A DNA stretch of 58,564 nucleotides from Silicimonas sp. Its GTDB lineage: Bacteria > Pseudomonadota > Alphaproteobacteria > Rhodobacterales > Rhodobacteraceae. The DNA is taken from positions 1 through 58,564 of the forward strand of contig JABDJO010000019.1 in NCBI GenBank assembly GCA_013002465.1. The letters run 5' to 3'. Below are positions 36,371 to 44,069 of the stretch, in pieces; the first letter of the stretch is position 1; every line of letters starts with the position of its first letter. The notes beneath the pieces were generated by a model, which was given only the letters and a program-made list of their open reading frames with translations, was not told the origin of the DNA and made no database searches. The position numbers were made by a program, and so were the translations under genes.

Positions 36371-37879
36371 ATGGCGCTGGAACCCTCATACGACGCCTTC
36401 GCGGCGGGTTATGACGCGGGCAAGAACCAACTGGTCTATACCCGGTTGGCTGCTGACCTTGACACACCGGTTTCGCTGATGCTGCGCCTGACAGGGGCAC
36501 GCGCCGATGCCTTCATGCTGGAAAGCGTGACGGGCGGCGAAGTGCGGGGCCGCTATTCGATCATTGGCATGAAACCCGATGTGGTCTGGGAATGCCACGG
36601 CACGCAGGCGCGCATCAACCGCCACGCGCGTTTTGACCGTTCCGATTTCCAAGACGATCCGGGCGATCCGCTCACCTCGTTGCGGGCATTGATCGAGGAA
36701 AGCCGGATCGACCTTCCTGCCGATCTTCCGGCCGCTTCGGCGGGACTTTTCGGATATCTCGGCTATGACATGATCCGGCTTGTCGAGGATCTGCCGAACA
36801 TCAATCCCGACCCCATCGGACTGCCCGATGCCGTTTTGCTGCGCCCTTCGGTCATCGCGGTGCTGGACGGGGTGAAAGGCGAGGTTATCGTCGTCGCCCC
36901 CGCCTGGGTGTCGTCGGGTCTGTCGGCCAAGGCGGCATATGCCCAAGCCGCCGAACGTGTGATGGACGCCGTGCGCGATCTGGATCGCCCCCTGCCTGAC
37001 GCCGGACGCGATTTCGGCGACGGCGTCCAGGTGCCCGAGCCGGTGTCGAATTTCGCCAAGGACGATTACAAGGCCGCCGTCGCCAAGGCGCGCGAATACA
37101 TTGCGGCCGGCGATATCTTCCAGGTCGTACCGTCACAGCGTTGGAAACAGCACTTTCCGCTGCCGCCTTTTTCGCTTTATCGCGCCCTTCGGCGCACTAA
37201 TCCGTCGCCCTTCATGTTCCACTTCGACTTTGGCGGCTTCCAGGTGATCGGCGCAAGCCCCGAGATCCTGGTGCGCGTTTTCGACGGCGAAGTGACGATC
37301 CGTCCAATTGCCGGAACCCGCCCACGCGGGACAACTCCCGAGGAAGATCGCGCGATGGAGGCCGATCTTCTGTCCGACGAAAAAGAACTGGCCGAACACC
37401 TCATGCTTCTGGATCTTGGCCGCAATGACACCGGGCGTGTTTCAAAGATTGGAACGGTGCGTCCGACCGAGGAATTCGTCATCGAACGCTATAGCCACGT
37501 CATGCACATCGTGTCCAACGTGGTGGGCGAACTCAGCGACGACCATGACGCGCTTTCGGCTCTATTGGCCGGTTTGCCTGCCGGAACGGTTTCTGGCGCT
37601 CCAAAGGTGCGCGCCATGGAGATCATAGACGAACTGGAACCCGAGAAACGCGGCGTTTATGGCGGCGGCGTCGGGTATTTCTCGGCCGGAGGTGACATGG
37701 ACATGTGCATCGCCCTGCGCACGGCGGTTCTTAAAGACGAACAACTTTATGTTCAGGCCGGTGGCGGCGTGGTCTGGGACAGCGACGCGGAAGCCGAGTG
37801 GCAGGAAACCGTGAACAAATCCCGCGCACTTAGAAAAGCCGCCGAAGAAGCCGGGCGGTTCGAACGCGGCGGCAACTGA
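36371..37879 (+). CDS. trpE: Anthranilate synthase component I
   Basis: 502 residues. Chorismate to anthranilate using ammonia from TrpG; first step of tryptophan synthesis. The N-terminal part holds the feedback site including the LLES-like VSLMLRLTG...MLESVTGG region; the chorismate-binding domain shows GASPEILVR, IAGTRPRGTTPEED, LDLGRNDTGRVSKIG, HIVSNVVGEL and GTVSGAPKVRAMEIIDELEP in order. It starts one base after the ppiD-like gene. In many relatives trpG-trpD-trpC follow; here the next gene is convergent puuE, so trpG must lie elsewhere. No tryptophan leader peptide is seen before it. Confidence 0.96.
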   Translation: MALEPSYDAFAAGYDAGKNQLVYTRLAADLDTPVSLMLRLTGARADAFMLESVTGGEVRGRYSIIGMKPDVVWECHGTQARINRHARFDRSDFQDDPGDPLTSLRALIEESRIDLPADLPAASAGLFGYLGYDMIRLVEDLPNINPDPIGLPDAVLLRPSVIAVLDGVKGEVIVVAPAWVSSGLSAKAAYAQAAERVMDAVRDLDRPLPDAGRDFGDGVQVPEPVSNFAKDDYKAAVAKAREYIAAGDIFQVVPSQRWKQHFPLPPFSLYRALRRTNPSPFMFHFDFGGFQVIGASPEILVRVFDGEVTIRPIAGTRPRGTTPEEDRAMEADLLSDEKELAEHLMLLDLGRNDTGRVSKIGTVRPTEEFVIERYSHVMHIVSNVVGELSDDHDALSALLAGLPAGTVSGAPKVRAMEIIDELEPEKRGVYGGGVGYFSAGGDMDMCIALRTAVLKDEQLYVQAGGGVVWDSDAEAEWQETVNKSRALRKAAEEAGRFERGGN

Positions 37880-37939
37880 AACCTTGAAGGCACGATCTCC
37901 TGACCGACTTCGGCGAGAAACGTCGGCGGTATTGTCGGC

Positions 37940-39346
37940 TCATCCCAACATCGTTTCCAGCCGCAGTTCGGCAATCCGTTCGACCTGACGACAGGCCTCT
38001 TGAAATTCTGTTTCCCCGTCATGGCCGATCCGCTGCCTGAATGCCTCAAGAATCCCGGCCTTTTGGTGATCCTTGACGGCAATGATAAAGGGGAATCCGT
38101 GCTTTTCGGTATAGGCCGCGTTCATTTCCGTAAACGCCGCCCTTTCGTCGTCCGTCAATGCATCGAGCCCAGCCGAGGCTTGTTCGGTCGTCGATTCCGC
38201 CGTTAGACGCTTCGCCGCCGCCAACTTGCCCGCAAGGTCCGGATGCGCCTTCAGAACCCCAAGCCGCTTGTCGTAAGAGGCGCTGCGAAACACCCGGACA
38301 AGGGCGGAATGCACGCCCGTTGCGGTGTCGTGGGTCGGGCCAAGTTCCAGTGTATGCGCGCGCTCGGCGATCCAGGGCGAATGTTCGAATACACCACCAA
38401 AGGCCTCGACAAAGCGTGCCCGTGTCATTTCCGAGGGTCGCTCAAAGGTCACGGGCGGATGGGTTCGGGCCCAATGTTCGGCGATCTCTGCCCGGGTTGC
38501 GAACCAGACGCCTTCGTGCCCGGCCATGTGATCAAGCGCGCGTTTCAGGGCCAGGGCGCGACCCGGCCGACCAATCAGACGACAATGCAGACCGATCGAC
38601 AACATGCGCCCGCCCTCGGCATAGAGCATGTCGAAGGAATCCTTCAGGTATCTCTCAAATTCATCGGGCGCCCCGAAGCCTGCGGGAACAGCGAAGCGCA
38701 TATCGTTGGCATCCAAGGTGTAGGGCACGATAAGCTGGTCCTTGTCGGCAATCCGTATCCAATAGGGCAGATCGTCGGCATAGGTGTCGGCCACATAGGC
38801 AAAACCGCCCTCTTCGGCAGCCAACCGCACCGTGTTCTCAGAGCATCGACCTGTGTACCAGCCCCGGGGTCGTTCGCCAACGACCTCGGTATGAAGCCGG
38901 ATCGCCTCTGCCATATCGGCGCGTTCGACGTCTTCGGGGGCGTCCTTGTATTCGATCCACTTCAACCCGTGCGACGCGATCTCCCAGCCCGCGGACTTCA
39001 TCGCCTTGACCTGTTCGGGGGCCCGCGCCAGCGCGGTGGCCACGCCCAAAACGGTAACCGGGGTCTGCGACAGCATCCTGTGCAGCCGCCAGAACCCCGC
39101 CCGCGCGCCGTATTCATAAATCGATTCCATGTTCCAGTGGCGTTGCCCGGGCCAGGGCGCCGCCCCTGCGATCTCGGACAAAAAAGCTTCCGAGGCGGCA
39201 TCGCCGTGGAGGATGTTGTTTTCGCCCCCTTCCTCGTAGTTCACCACGACCTGCACCGCGATCCGCGCGCTGTTCGGCCAGGCCGCATCGGGCACGTTCG
39301 CGCCATAACCGGTCATGTCACGGGGATACCTGGGTGCGTCGGTCAT
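37940..39346 (-). CDS. Fused allantoinase PuuE / OHCU decarboxylase UraD
   Basis: 468 residues from the ATG at 39346 (another at 39352), with GGAAAG upstream. Residues about 1-305 are the PuuE polysaccharide-deacetylase-fold allantoinase (PRDMTGYG, NYEEGGENN, SHGLKWIEY, RPRGWYTGRCSENT); residues about 310-468 are UraD, which decarboxylates 2-oxo-4-hydroxy-4-carboxy-5-ureidoimidazoline (FEHSPWIAERA, AHPDLAGKLA, STTEQASAGLD, HGFPFIIAVK). The two activities carry uric acid breakdown products through allantoin to allantoate. A terminator separates it from the upstream NCS2 permease, so it may have partly independent expression. Confidence 0.92.
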   Translation of the reverse strand: MTDAPRYPRDMTGYGANVPDAAWPNSARIAVQVVVNYEEGGENNILHGDAASEAFLSEIAGAAPWPGQRHWNMESIYEYGARAGFWRLHRMLSQTPVTVLGVATALARAPEQVKAMKSAGWEIASHGLKWIEYKDAPEDVERADMAEAIRLHTEVVGERPRGWYTGRCSENTVRLAAEEGGFAYVADTYADDLPYWIRIADKDQLIVPYTLDANDMRFAVPAGFGAPDEFERYLKDSFDMLYAEGGRMLSIGLHCRLIGRPGRALALKRALDHMAGHEGVWFATRAEIAEHWARTHPPVTFERPSEMTRARFVEAFGGVFEHSPWIAERAHTLELGPTHDTATGVHSALVRVFRSASYDKRLGVLKAHPDLAGKLAAAKRLTAESTTEQASAGLDALTDDERAAFTEMNAAYTEKHGFPFIIAVKDHQKAGILEAFRQRIGHDGETEFQEACRQVERIAELRLETMLG

Positions 39347-39373
39347 GCGCATGTCTTTCCTATATACAACACA

Positions 39374-39406
39374 CAAAAAAAATAGCCCGCCCCCGAAGGG
39401 ACGGGC
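39374..39406 (-). terminator. Intrinsic terminator after NCS2 permease
   Basis: On the minus strand a 9-bp GC-rich stem (39398-39406 with 39385-39393, one G-T pair) closes a TTCG loop and is followed by TATTTTTTTT. It lies between the permease and puuE-uraD, 22 bases from the permease stop. Confidence 0.85.
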
Positions 39407-39427
39407 AATACTCTGTTTCAGGCGGCG

Positions 39428-40810
39428 TCAGGCGCTGTCGCCGACATCCTCCGCGCTATCCCCTTCTAGGTGCTCGGGCAGAATAAGGTTCAACACAATC
39501 GCCAGGATCGCTGCTGGCAACAGACCCGAAGTCATCAGGATCCGCATGGTGTTGCCAAGGAACTGCATGGCATCCGGCACCTGTTGAAGGCCAAGACCGA
39601 CGCTCAACGAAACCGCGAAGATCACCATATTCCGGCGGTTCCAGTTCACCTCGGACAGCATATTGATACCGGCCGAAGCAACCATGCCGAACATGACGAT
39701 CACGCCGCCGCCCAGAACCTGGATCGGAATGGTGTTCACCAAGGCGCCGATCTTTGGGATAAGCCCGGCAACCACCAGCAAAAGCGCACCGCAGGTGACC
39801 ACGTGGCGGCTCATGACCCCGGTCATCGCGATGAGGCCGACGTTCTGGCTGAACGAGGTGTTGGGCAGTCCGCCAAAGACACCGGCAACGGCAGTACCAA
39901 GACCGTCGGCAAATGTCGCGCCTTCGATCTCTTTGTCCGTCGCTTCACGGCCTGCGCCACCCTTCGTGATACCGCTGGTGTCACCGACCGTCTCAATGGC
40001 CGAGATAAAGGCCATCAGGCACATGCCGACGACAATCGCCCAATTGATCTCGAACCCGAAGGCAAATGGCTGTGGCAAGGCAAACCAGCTTGCATTTCCA
40101 AGACCGCCAAAGCTGACGTCTCCCATGACCAAAGCGACAAGATAGCCGACGATCAGACCGATCAAAACAGCGGCGACCGAAAGGAACCCGCGAACATAAA
40201 ACTTGATGCCCAGGGTCACCACGATCACAATAAGCGCCTGGAACCAGTTTCCGATCCCGCCCCAGGTGGGTTTGGAGCGATTGAAGTCCCCTGCACCACC
40301 GGCGGCATACTCAACCCCGACCTTGATCAAAGCCAGACCGATCATCAGAACGATCAGGCCAGTGACCAAAGGCGGAAGGGCAAACCGGATGCGCCCGATG
40401 AAGAAGCCAATACAAAAGTGGAACAGACCGCCAACGATGACACCGCCCATCAGGCCCGGAAGGCCAGCGGTGCCAGCACCGACCATGGCCGGGATCATGA
40501 CCGGCAAAAAGGCGAACGACGTGCCTTGCACAATCGGCAGTTTCGCCCCGACAGGGCCAATTCCGATAGTCTGGATCAAGGTGGCGATACCCGCGAACAG
40601 CATCGACATCTGGATCATGTAGATCAATGTACCCACGTCGGGTGAACCAAATCCAAACCCGGCAACGCCAGCAATGATGATCGCCGGAGTAACGTTGGAT
40701 ATGAACATGGCTAGTACGTGCTGGATCCCCAGCGGTATCGCCTTTTCCAAAGGCGGCATGTAGTTCGGATCACGCAGTTGTTCCGGCGTGCCGATCGAGG
40801 CATCTGACAT
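39428..40810 (-). CDS. NCS2 family purine (urate/xanthine) permease
   Basis: 460 residues from the ATG at 40810 with GAGAGGGA upstream; a longer frame crosses the operator region and is rejected. About 12-14 membrane segments. NCS2 marks are GIQHVLAMFISNVTPAIII in part at about 28, the PIVQGTSFAFLP motif, FISAIETVGDTSGI near 270 and the substrate motif QNVGLIAMTGVMSRHV near 320. It is closest by pattern to UacT/UapA-type urate or xanthine carriers; the neighbouring uric-acid genes support urate. A nested palindrome upstream (40861-40886) is a probable operator. Confidence 0.9.
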   Translation of the reverse strand: MSDASIGTPEQLRDPNYMPPLEKAIPLGIQHVLAMFISNVTPAIIIAGVAGFGFGSPDVGTLIYMIQMSMLFAGIATLIQTIGIGPVGAKLPIVQGTSFAFLPVMIPAMVGAGTAGLPGLMGGVIVGGLFHFCIGFFIGRIRFALPPLVTGLIVLMIGLALIKVGVEYAAGGAGDFNRSKPTWGGIGNWFQALIVIVVTLGIKFYVRGFLSVAAVLIGLIVGYLVALVMGDVSFGGLGNASWFALPQPFAFGFEINWAIVVGMCLMAFISAIETVGDTSGITKGGAGREATDKEIEGATFADGLGTAVAGVFGGLPNTSFSQNVGLIAMTGVMSRHVVTCGALLLVVAGLIPKIGALVNTIPIQVLGGGVIVMFGMVASAGINMLSEVNWNRRNMVIFAVSLSVGLGLQQVPDAMQFLGNTMRILMTSGLLPAAILAIVLNLILPEHLEGDSAEDVGDSA

Positions 40811-40860
40811 CTGTCCCTCTCCCATTTTTTTTGTTTTCGTGGCCAGAGCAGGACATCCAC

Positions 40861-40886
40861 ACTTGACTTTGGTCAAGTCCAAAGTC
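40861..40886. promoter_or_regulatory. Nested palindromes in front of NCS2 permease
   Basis: ACTTGAC-TTTG-GTCAAGT (40861-40878, perfect 7-base arms) overlaps GACTTTGG-TCAAGT-CCAAAGTC (40865-40886, perfect 8-base arms). It lies 51 bases upstream of the permease start. Likely binding site for a purine-responsive regulator; the regulator is not in the window. Confidence 0.6.
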
Positions 40887-40987
40887 GGGTGGCCGTTTTG
40901 ATCAAAAGGAGGCTGGCAAAAGAGGCACAGGGGAAAAATCTGCAAAATGAGGGGCTCGTGGCCGGTTTTTCAACTGCTTAGGCACGC

Positions 40988-42058
40988 TTATTTGCGCTTG
41001 TTTTTCATGACCGCATTGATCTTCTTCTGAAACGCCTTTCCCGCCGCCCTTCTCTCGGCCAGGGACGCCGTGTTGAAACGTTCTTCGGCCACCAGCTTTC
41101 GCCACCGTTTCAGGCGCGCAGCGTCGATCTGGCCCGATTTGATCGCGGCGGTGATTGCGCACCCAGGCTCACTGTCATGCTCGCAATCGTTGAATTTGCA
41201 CTGCGATGCGAGTTCAGCCAGATCGGCAAAGACGTCGGCAATCCCCGCTTCGGTATCCGCCATCTGTAATTCGCGCATGCCCGGAGTATCAAGGATACCG
41301 CAGCCCGATTGCGTGAAAAACAGGTGTCGCCCCGTCGTGGTATGCCGCCCCCGACTGTCATCCTCGCGGATTGCCGCGGTCTGGGCCTGCTCGGATTCCA
41401 TCAAGGCATTGACCAAAGTGGATTTTCCCACCCCGGACGAGCCCAAGAACACCACCGTTTGCCCCGGTTCACACCAGCCGGAAAGCCGCTGCACCGGTTC
41501 GTCTCCCAGTGCATTCAGGGCCACCACGACCGCACGATCCGAAATCGCCCGGGCCGCATCCATATAATCCGAAACGTCCTCGCAAAGATCGGTCTTGGTC
41601 AAAACGATGACCGGCGTCGCCTCGGCCTCGAAGACCAGGGCCAGATAGCGTTCCAACCGCGCAACGTTGAAATCGTGGTTGCAGGACGTCACGACAAAGG
41701 CTGTGTCGACGTTGGCGGCAATAAGCTGAACCTCGCGCCCGGTTCCCGGCGCACGGCGTCGAAACAGGCTCTTGCGCTCCAACACCCGGTCCGGCTGTTC
41801 CTGGCCATCTTTCAGCAACAGCCAATCGCCCACCGTGGCTTCGACACCAGGCGGAACAACCTTGTCGATTCCGTCGCCTACGACCCGCAATCCGGTCCGA
41901 TGCACCTCGACAACCCGCACTGGCACCAATTCGTCCAGGTCTGCGGGGTCTAATTGCTGGGCAAAGAAATTCTGCCAGCCAAAAGCGATCAGCGGGTCGC
42001 GTTTTTCCGGGGCCAACCCTTGCGCACCGGGAAGAAATTCTGAGTAATCTCGTACCAT
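40988..42058 (-). CDS. rsgA: Ribosome small subunit-dependent GTPase A
   Basis: 356 residues. RsgA is a circularly permuted GTPase that checks 30S maturation. After an OB domain (about 40-110) the G motifs run in permuted order: G4 TKTD at 154-157, P-loop GSSGVGKST at 206-214, G2 threonine in RHTTTGRH near 240, G3 DTPG at 257-260; then the zinc site C287, C292, H294, C300. The C-terminus is basic, as expected for rRNA contact. Single gene, upstream of the NCS2 permease by 177 bases on the same strand. Confidence 0.95.
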   Translation of the reverse strand: MVRDYSEFLPGAQGLAPEKRDPLIAFGWQNFFAQQLDPADLDELVPVRVVEVHRTGLRVVGDGIDKVVPPGVEATVGDWLLLKDGQEQPDRVLERKSLFRRRAPGTGREVQLIAANVDTAFVVTSCNHDFNVARLERYLALVFEAEATPVIVLTKTDLCEDVSDYMDAARAISDRAVVVALNALGDEPVQRLSGWCEPGQTVVFLGSSGVGKSTLVNALMESEQAQTAAIREDDSRGRHTTTGRHLFFTQSGCGILDTPGMRELQMADTEAGIADVFADLAELASQCKFNDCEHDSEPGCAITAAIKSGQIDAARLKRWRKLVAEERFNTASLAERRAAGKAFQKKINAVMKNKRK

Positions 42059-42464
42059 GTTTGGAAGAACCTTCGTTTTCAGACGCCGGGCATCCGCCCA
42101 ATCGCCGATGGAAATCTGGAAAAGCGATGCGCAACCGCCCGGGGCGCCGCAAAAGCACAGCGGCGCGATGTTTGGTCTGTTGCGGTCGAAAGGCCAACGG
42201 GCCTTTCACAAGATCACCAGGTCATTCAATCTCCAAGGTTCGCATCATGGGTAACCCTGTGGTCCAAAGCTGTCAAATAATGACCAGCAATGCCCCCGTT
42301 AATCCACAGGCGATTTCCCGCGCGATCCCGGTTTTGTGACCCTTGGGGCAGAGTGATTTGACCACTATAGAGGGTGACTCTCTTTCAAGCCTCCCCTATA
42401 CTTGGTGCCAGAGCGGTCACAAAAGACCGTCGTACGAGGCTTCAGATACAAAGGGCAGATACCC
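42059..42464. other. Intergenic region between divergent rsgA and SYLF gene
   Basis: No gene is supported. It must hold the promoters of both neighbours; a TTGACC at 42357-42362 and CTATAC at 42394-42399 are possible promoter elements but not correctly spaced as a pair. One short frame on each strand lacks likeness to proteins. Confidence 0.35.
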
Positions 42465-43022
42465 ATGACACGCATTCCCCGCCGCGCACTTCTTTCCGGT
42501 GCAGCCGCGACACTGGCGCTTTCCGCCTGCGGAAATGGCATCGGTAGTCCGGGCGGAGCCAATATCGACGCCCGGGTCGATGCAACACTCAACTATCTTG
42601 ACACGAACTTTCCCGGAACCCGCGACTTGCGCGAAAAATCCGTTGGCATGCTGGTAATGCCACTGATCACAGAGGCAGGCTTTGGCTTTGGCGGGTCTTA
42701 TGGACGCGGCGCACTTCGAGTCAACGATATCACGGTAGATTATTATTCGGCCACGCAGGCCAGCTTTGGCCTTCAGATCGGCGCACAGCAATACGCCCAT
42801 GTCCTTTACTTCATGACCGAGGAAGCACTTGCGGAATTCCGGGCCTCGTCCGGATGGGCTGCGGGCGCTGATGTGGAATATGCGGTGAACGACAGGGGTG
42901 GCAATCTGTCGGCGGAAACCACGACGGTTTTGGCACCTGTCATCGCCGTTGTCTTCGGACAGGCCGGGCTTTTGGCTGGCGCGTCAGTCGAAGGCACCAA
43001 ATACGCGCGCATCATTCCCTGA
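42465..43022 (+). CDS. SYLF/YSC84-domain lipoprotein
   Basis: 185 residues. The first 20 residues are a lipoprotein signal with an arginine pair and lipobox LSAC, so the mature protein starts at Cys 20 or so and is membrane-bound by lipid. The rest is the SYLF (YSC84) domain, a lipid-binding fold shared with eukaryotic SH3YL1: visible LREKSVGMLVMPLITEAGFGFGGSYG in part and the final GLLAGASVEGTKYARI. Bacterial function is unknown. AAGGG is the ribosome binding site. Single gene facing the GATase-like gene. Confidence 0.9.
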   Translation: MTRIPRRALLSGAAATLALSACGNGIGSPGGANIDARVDATLNYLDTNFPGTRDLREKSVGMLVMPLITEAGFGFGGSYGRGALRVNDITVDYYSATQASFGLQIGAQQYAHVLYFMTEEALAEFRASSGWAAGADVEYAVNDRGGNLSAETTTVLAPVIAVVFGQAGLLAGASVEGTKYARIIP

Positions 43023-43040
43023 TTTCGACGAAAGAACAGG

Positions 43041-43811
43041 TCAGGCGCTTTTCAGCCGCCGGGGTCGTGCCCCGGTGGCCCATTTGCGTACCGCGTCTCC
43101 AAATGCCTCGAACAACGGTCGCGACACGGGGTCACTTTCTGCGTTGTATTCAGGGTGCCACTGCACCCCAACGGCGAAGCCCGGCGCGCCGTCCACATAG
43201 ATCGCTTCGGGCGTTCCGTCATCAGCGCGGCCGTCAATGACAATCCGCTCGCCTTTTTCCTTGATCCCCTGACCATGGAGCGTGTTGGTCCGAACGCTTG
43301 TCGCCCCGAATATCTGATGAAAGACACCGCCCTCGGTCACGGTAACGTCGTGGCGCAACTCAAACTTTTCTTCCAATGTGCCATCAGGCGGCATCCTGTG
43401 GTTCATGCGCCCTGGCAAATCGCGGATTTCGGGATAAAGCGAGCCGCCCATGGCGACATTCAGCTCTTGAAATCCTCGACAAATTGCCAAAATCGGCTGA
43501 CCCCGCTCGACCGAAGCCCGGATCAAGTGAAGGGTAATTCTGTCGCGCGCGCGATCAAAGTCTCCATGCGCCTCGGTCGCCAGTTCGCCGTATTCCTCGG
43601 GGTGAACATTGGCCCGTGCGCCGGTAAACAGAAAACCGTCGCAAACCTCCAAAAGCTCGTCTGGATCAACAAGATCGGGGTCAGACGGAATGATCAACGG
43701 CTGCGCCCCCGCCACATGGCGGATGGCATAGCAGTTCATACGGCCCCCCATGTGAACCGGGTATTCATCGTTCACCAGAAATGCACTGCCTGTTATACCG
43801 ACAACCGGCAT
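43041..43811 (-). CDS. Gamma-glutamyl-gamma-aminobutyrate hydrolase family (peptidase C26)
   Basis: 256 residues with a class-I glutamine-amidotransferase fold. The triad is visible: C111 in ILAICRGFQE, H219 and E221 in VQWHPEYN. The family includes PuuD, which splits gamma-glutamyl-GABA in putrescine breakdown, but also other gamma-glutamyl hydrolases; no other puu-type putrescine genes are in the window, so the substrate is open. It starts at the ATG at 43811 and runs convergent with the SYLF lipoprotein. Confidence 0.88.
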   Translation of the reverse strand: MPVVGITGSAFLVNDEYPVHMGGRMNCYAIRHVAGAQPLIIPSDPDLVDPDELLEVCDGFLFTGARANVHPEEYGELATEAHGDFDRARDRITLHLIRASVERGQPILAICRGFQELNVAMGGSLYPEIRDLPGRMNHRMPPDGTLEEKFELRHDVTVTEGGVFHQIFGATSVRTNTLHGQGIKEKGERIVIDGRADDGTPEAIYVDGAPGFAVGVQWHPEYNAESDPVSRPLFEAFGDAVRKWATGARPRRLKSA

Positions 43812-44069
43812 GATACGTCCCGTGTTTGCTTGCCCCGCCCAACTTAATGGCCCATTTCACAAAGACCAGCAACGATTTCACACATATGAGTGCTAATTTT
43901 CGCTTAACAGAGGCAATTCAGCCAGCCTTCAAAACAGCTGCAACCGTTCATTCAACTCCACGTCCCGGGCCGATTGGAAGACCACTCATTCGAACCCGGG
44001 CGGACATTGCGTGACCCAAGTTCCCGCGCTACATGTGGCTTCCCTCAGGTTCCCAAAAGGTCACCCTCG

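Noticed and set aside
33820-36372. 850-codon open frame on the minus strand, antisense to the ppiD-like gene
   Set aside because: It covers a well-recognised foldase on the other strand. Its protein is Gly/His/Gln-rich, has no family likeness, and arises from the high-GC codon pattern.
39470-40645. 391-codon plus-strand frame opposite the NCS2 permease
   Set aside because: Shadow of the permease; the composition (Asp/Gln/His-rich) is typical of antisense frames of hydrophobic genes.
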